Below are positions 8,793 to 12,050 of a stretch of DNA of 12,050 nt, one piece after another (within the stretch, counting starts at the first letter, position 1; every line of letters starts with the position of its first letter). The DNA comes from Cerioporus squamosus (Eukaryota > Basidiomycota > Agaricomycetes > Polyporales > Polyporaceae). Position numbers and translations under genes: made by a program. The notes beneath the pieces are model-generated. The model saw nothing but the letters and a program-made list of their open reading frames with translations, was not told where the DNA came from and ran no database searches. The stretch spans positions 1 through 12,050 of the forward strand of contig JABYQS010000860.1 in the NCBI GenBank assembly GCA_022592435.1. The letters are read 5' to 3'.

Positions 8793-9546
8793 ATGGGTCG
8801 CGCCCCTCGATATCAAACCTCAGAGGCCCGCACCACCGCGCGCACCGCCGCTGTGCGCCGTTATGCCCAAACCGCGAGGTACGCTGCCCTCAGTCCACTT
8901 ACAGACTGCCTCACCTGAGTCCCTTAACAGCGGGAAAGCAGCAAGAGCTGCGGCCAGCGCCCGGAACTACACGAAACGCAAGATGGCCAGAGACGCGCTG
9001 TTGGGTGTCGACCTGCCGCGAGACATGCGTCAGTATGCGCGCTCGTTCCGGCGCGCATCCTTCTTGTTCGCCGCGGGCTGGGAAGATCTGGAACTGGGGC
9101 TTTGGTGCCATCCTTTTGCCATCCGGGTGCCCGACACGGGCGCCCGAAGTTCTCTCACCAAAGGGGAAAGAGGCAGCTGGGACGACCGCTCGGCCCGAGT
9201 CACGACTGTGATCTACCACAAGATCCTCGAGCTTGCGCGCACACGCATGGAGAGGTGGAGGGCGCCGGACCTGGACCAGTCAGCGGTGGAGGTGGAGGTG
9301 GTGCAAGAGATTACGGCGCGGCGTGATGCGTGGGTGTGTGCGAGAGATTCGGGGATAGCGGCCCTGGAGGACGCCGAGTACATGCATGATCTGTACTTGG
9401 TGTGGGGGGCCAAGATCACGCTGATGCTCGGAGAGGAGTGGAAGAGTCGCAAGGAGGGTTTGGACATATACGAGAGTTTGTACAGTACGAAACAGCTTCC
9501 GTGGCAGAGGATGGTCAAGGACATGCGCACTCGTATGGCGTCCTAA
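8793..9546 (+). CDS. Basic hypothetical protein, two exons, intact
   Basis: Exon 1 is 8793-8878 and exon 2 is 8931-9546, with a 52-nt intron (GTACGC donor, TTAACAG acceptor). The total is exactly 234 codons (233 residues) with no frame correction. The start ATG has good context (GCCATGG). The N-terminal 55 residues are strongly basic and Ala-rich (MGRAPRYQTSEARTTARTAA, then ARNYTKRKMARDA), like the basic region of a nucleic-acid-binding helix. The rest is Trp- and charge-rich (AGWEDLELGLWCHPF, then EEWKSRKEGLDIYESLYS) and looks globular and helical. From memory, proteins with an Arg/Ala/Tyr-rich start of this kind are frequent beside KDZ elements in Agaricomycetes; function unknown. The continuous frame runs upstream of 8793 but that part is not protein-like. 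Confidence 0.7.
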
Positions 9547-10457
9547 GAAATGTACTGCACTTTGTATCACTACACTGCTCATTCTGGGCTATTAGAAAGC
9601 CACATCCACCTCCTATGCGTGGATACAGACTGCCCCCATCCACAGCCCTGCGGCACCGGACGGGACATTGGCGGAGACTGCGCAACTTGAACCATCTAGG
9701 ACCCATAAGGTTACATATGAACTTTGTGCCGCTCCAAGCACCGTCTTCAAGCGTACCATCCGACCGTCTGTCACGCAGTGCCAAATGGCACTAATCGATG
9801 GGTAAGGACTGCATAAAACCCCCTGCACAATCTGGGGACTGAGCGTGAGCCCAGGAACACGTTATTCATTTGTTTCTCTCATGTCGGCTTTTCTCATACA
9901 GAGTTATGTGCCTCCTGATTGGCTGCGTCAAGTGCCGGAAGGTTGGGCGCCCGTGTCTATTTGGGAAACTGTGCGCCTTCGGTCACCTCACAACTTCCTC
10001 CTCACCCTCACCTGCAGTATGCCGCTCATGGCTGTCTCTGCGACTTTCTCCCTCTCGATACTCGCAATGCAGTGAGCACGGTGCTTACTGCTGGAGACCA
10101 CGATACTTACCAGCTCATGAACCGCATTGTAGGGTCCCTCGCTCTGCCAACATGGCACACACAGTCGCGTCTTCGCATGGCAAGCGGGAGCGTGCGGATC
10201 CACAAGAGAGTGAGTGCTCGACCTGTCGTCCGCCTGCCAAACCAATCAATGCATTGTCCCAGAACGATCCAGGCAGGACCATGCGGCTGGGGTATCCCCG
10301 ATAGCGCGGTTTGTTGGGTAGTATATTTCCCCTGCGGACACGTATGTGCAATTCTCTCCGATGGCGCGGACGTTGGGCTTCGGGTGACGCTGATGTTTCC
10401 TCAGAGAGTTGCCCCCATGCAGCTCGCCCTTTTATCCCCCACTCTCCCCCGCCCGCC
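9547..10457. other. Intergenic region upstream of the KDZ gene
   Basis: No complete gene is supported. A small inverted repeat AGTGCCA/TGGCACT lies at 9777-9792. A TATA-like GCATAAAA (9811-9818) and an inverted CCAAT box (ATTGG, 9918-9922) are present but not tied to a clear start. The last 60 nt before 10458 are C/T-rich (TTTTATCCCCCACTCTCC and following), a typical fungal promoter end for the KDZ gene. An exon-like open stretch at 10018-10209 is described separately. Confidence 0.4.
10018..10209 (+). other. Orphan exon-like open stretch
   Basis: A 64-codon open stretch is flanked by a good acceptor (CTCACCTGCAG) and a canonical donor (GTGAGT). It reads YAAHGCLCDFLPLDTRNAVS and continues AGDHDTYQLMNRIVGSLALP. 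The composition is protein-like, but no first exon, terminal exon or family could be assigned. It may be an exon of a decayed gene or coincidence. Confidence 0.25.
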
Positions 10458-12050
10458 ATGCGCAAGCTCCAACGCCTCCACCGCTGGTTTGCGAGGATCC
10501 CCTCCATGGTCAAACACTGCAAGGATGGCCAGCACGGAACTCGGTATACATTCGAGGACGAGGACGACAATCTCAGAGGTGCGGCTGCTGCGTCCGAGAC
10601 TTCCTCGACGATGGCTGTCCCCAATGAGCGCCACCGCCACGTCGACTACTGCTATGCCGGCCACCGCCCCTCGACCCAGACTTCTTATGTTGAGCTCCCT
10701 CAGGACACCCCCAAGCGTCCCCACTCAAACTCAGCCCCTCCTCCTGCGCCTCCCCCGTCGTTCCTATCTCAAGACGACCTTGGGGACTACCGCGATGGCG
10801 TTGACCACTCCTACACCCAGGAGCACCACTTTGGCCCCGAGGACGAGTCGGTGCCGCGGGCTCGCACAGCGTCGGTGAGTGTCCGTCTCCGAGCGACATC
10901 CTACTGTGCTGATAGCGAGGTCACAGGATCACCCACTGCTACTCTGGTCCCATCACGTTGACGAGTATCTCGCCGAACTCCTGCGTTTGGAAGGACGTGG
11001 AGAGCACACCGGTGGCTGCTGCACCCGATGTGGGCAGGCTGGCGCTGGCATATATCGTTGCGACGATTGCGCGAACACATCGATGTTCTGTGCCGGATGT
11101 ATCGTCGCCGACCACGTGTCGAACCCTCTGCACCGCATCAAGGTACGTCCCATGCCTTCTCGCGAGACGTCGCGCATTGCTGACACACTCTCAGGAGTGG
11201 CAGCCATCTGGATGGTTTCAACGTTCCAGCCTCAAGAGTCTCGGGTTGCGGGTCCAGCTCGGCCACGAACCCGGGAACAAGTGCTGGAACCCAAAGAGAG
11301 CTTTCGGGGACGACTTCTTCGTACTCGACGTCTCTGGGATCCACGAGGTCGGTGTCGACTTCTGTGGCTGCCAGCGCGCCCTCCCGCACTTCATGCAACT
11401 CCTGCGAGCTCGCTGGTATCCGGCGACATACACCGACCCAAGGACGGCCTCCACGTTCCGTCTCCTGGAGGACTTCCATCTTATGTCGACGCAGTCAAAG
11501 GTGTCCGGGTGGGAGTACTATACGACATTGTCCCGGCGCACGGACAACACCGGCGTTCAGCCCTCCAAGGTACGTGTATGCGTACGCCCCGTTGAAGTAT
11601 ATGTGTTAACATGTTCGCTTAAGGATCGCTACCCTCGTTCATGCTCATGGCCAGGCAATGGCGACATCTCAAGATGATGAAGCGTGGTGGTCGTGGACAT
11701 GACCCTGCGGGCGTCAAGGCGACAGCTCGCGGGGAGTGCGCTGTCGAGTGCCCCGCCTGTCCTCAAGATGGCAAGAACCTTCCAACGGTTGGGAAAACGC
11801 GCCGGCTTGGCTCAAGTAAGTACGGCTCCACACGTGTGCGTGCACGCTCGCTGACGAAGTCGATTGGCAGGTGGATATACCAGATCTTCGTCTCACTCGA
11901 TGCCAACTTCCGCATGAGAAATGGAAGAAGATCTCGTCGGAGGCGAACGACCCCGACCTGACCGCGGTTGCGCCTATGTCGTCGAGGATCGCGCTTACAA
12001 GGCGTTCTTGGAGGCGACTGGTAACATGCCTACGGAGAAACATGCACATT
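10458..12050 (+). CDS. KDZ transposase with CxC2-like cysteine cluster (5' part, frame-broken, truncated by window)
   Basis: Exons: 10458-10874, 10927-11142, 11195-11569, 11624-11815 and 11871 onward; introns of 52, 52, 54 and 55 nt with GTGAGT, GTACGT or GTAAGT donors. Residues 1-139 are disordered, with acidic patches, ending VPRARTAS. Residues 140-211 hold DHPLLLWSHHVDEYLAELLR, then a zinc-binding cysteine cluster (CTRCGQ, YRCDDC, MFCAGC) and the hallmark PLHRI. Exon 3 carries FVLDVSGIHEVGVDFCGC, a conserved KDZ-family segment. Exons 4-5 carry ARQWRHLKMMKRGGRGHDPAG, two CPxC-type pairs, and WENAPAW / FVSLDANF segments. These features match the CxC2-like cysteine cluster associated with KDZ transposases (Kyakuja-Dileera-Zisupton); the catalytic RNase H-like fold lies beyond the window. 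Single-base gaps are needed at about 11632-11634, 11782-11783, 11919-11921 and 11966-11967 to keep frame. ATG 10458 is chosen for its -3 purine; 10506 is an alternative. Confidence 0.9.

Noticed and set aside
9777..9792. Short inverted repeat AGTGCCA/TGGCACT as a terminal repeat or terminator
   Set aside because: Seven-base arms occur by chance at this length and there is no partner copy or flanking duplication.
9906..10000. Zn2Cys6 transcription factor start (CVKCRKVGRPC)
   Set aside because: Only the first half of the motif is present: the required later C-x2-C-x6-C is missing, and no continuing exon was found.
9919..10878. A single 319-codon plus-strand frame as one gene
   Set aside because: Its right half is out of frame with the KDZ exon 1 reading, which continues into the conserved cysteine cluster. 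Only the 10018-10209 part is protein-like.

Overview
The window looks like nuclear DNA of a filamentous basidiomycete, most likely an agaricomycete (mushroom or polypore lineage). The genes are intron-rich, with introns mostly of 49-62 nt carrying GTACGT, GTGAGT or GTAAGT donors. The coding DNA is GC- and CpG-rich. At the right end is a KDZ-type DNA transposase with its CxC2-like cysteine cluster, a family greatly expanded in Agaricomycetes. No rRNA, tRNA or CRISPR is visible.

Layout. 1-110 is GC-rich DNA with a CCGCT-like microrepeat. 110-775 is an AT-rich, strongly CpG-poor island that ends abruptly. 777-1300 (-) is the C-terminal remnant of a GMC oxidoreductase. 1301-2767 has no recognisable gene. 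2768-3322 (+) is a small two-exon gene with a CxC motif. 3429-3532 is a nest of palindromes, followed by about 600 nt of pyrimidine-rich low-complexity DNA and about 550 nt of mixed intergenic DNA. 4681-7056 (-) is a five-exon gene for a large disordered protein with a homeodomain-helix-like N-terminal segment. It shares a 400-nt divergent promoter region with 7457-8512 (+), a four-exon gene whose C-terminus resembles the viroplasmin / RNase H1 N-terminal domain. 8793-9546 (+) is a two-exon gene for a basic protein, with a TATA-like box. 9547-10457 is intergenic with one orphan exon-like stretch. 10458-12050 (+) is the first five exons of the KDZ transposase gene, cut by the window edge.

How it fits together. 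No metabolic operon is present. Four accessory genes of agaricomycete-restricted type sit beside a KDZ transposase, which suggests a large KDZ element with passenger genes or an island repeatedly invaded by such elements. Splice reconstruction gives whole numbers of codons for the two complete broken genes only if short indels are allowed. Most breaks fall in short C, G or A runs. This suggests either recent decay or uncorrected homopolymer errors in the assembly, and the two cannot be separated from this sequence alone. The clearest older relic is the truncated GMC gene next to the CpG-depleted island.
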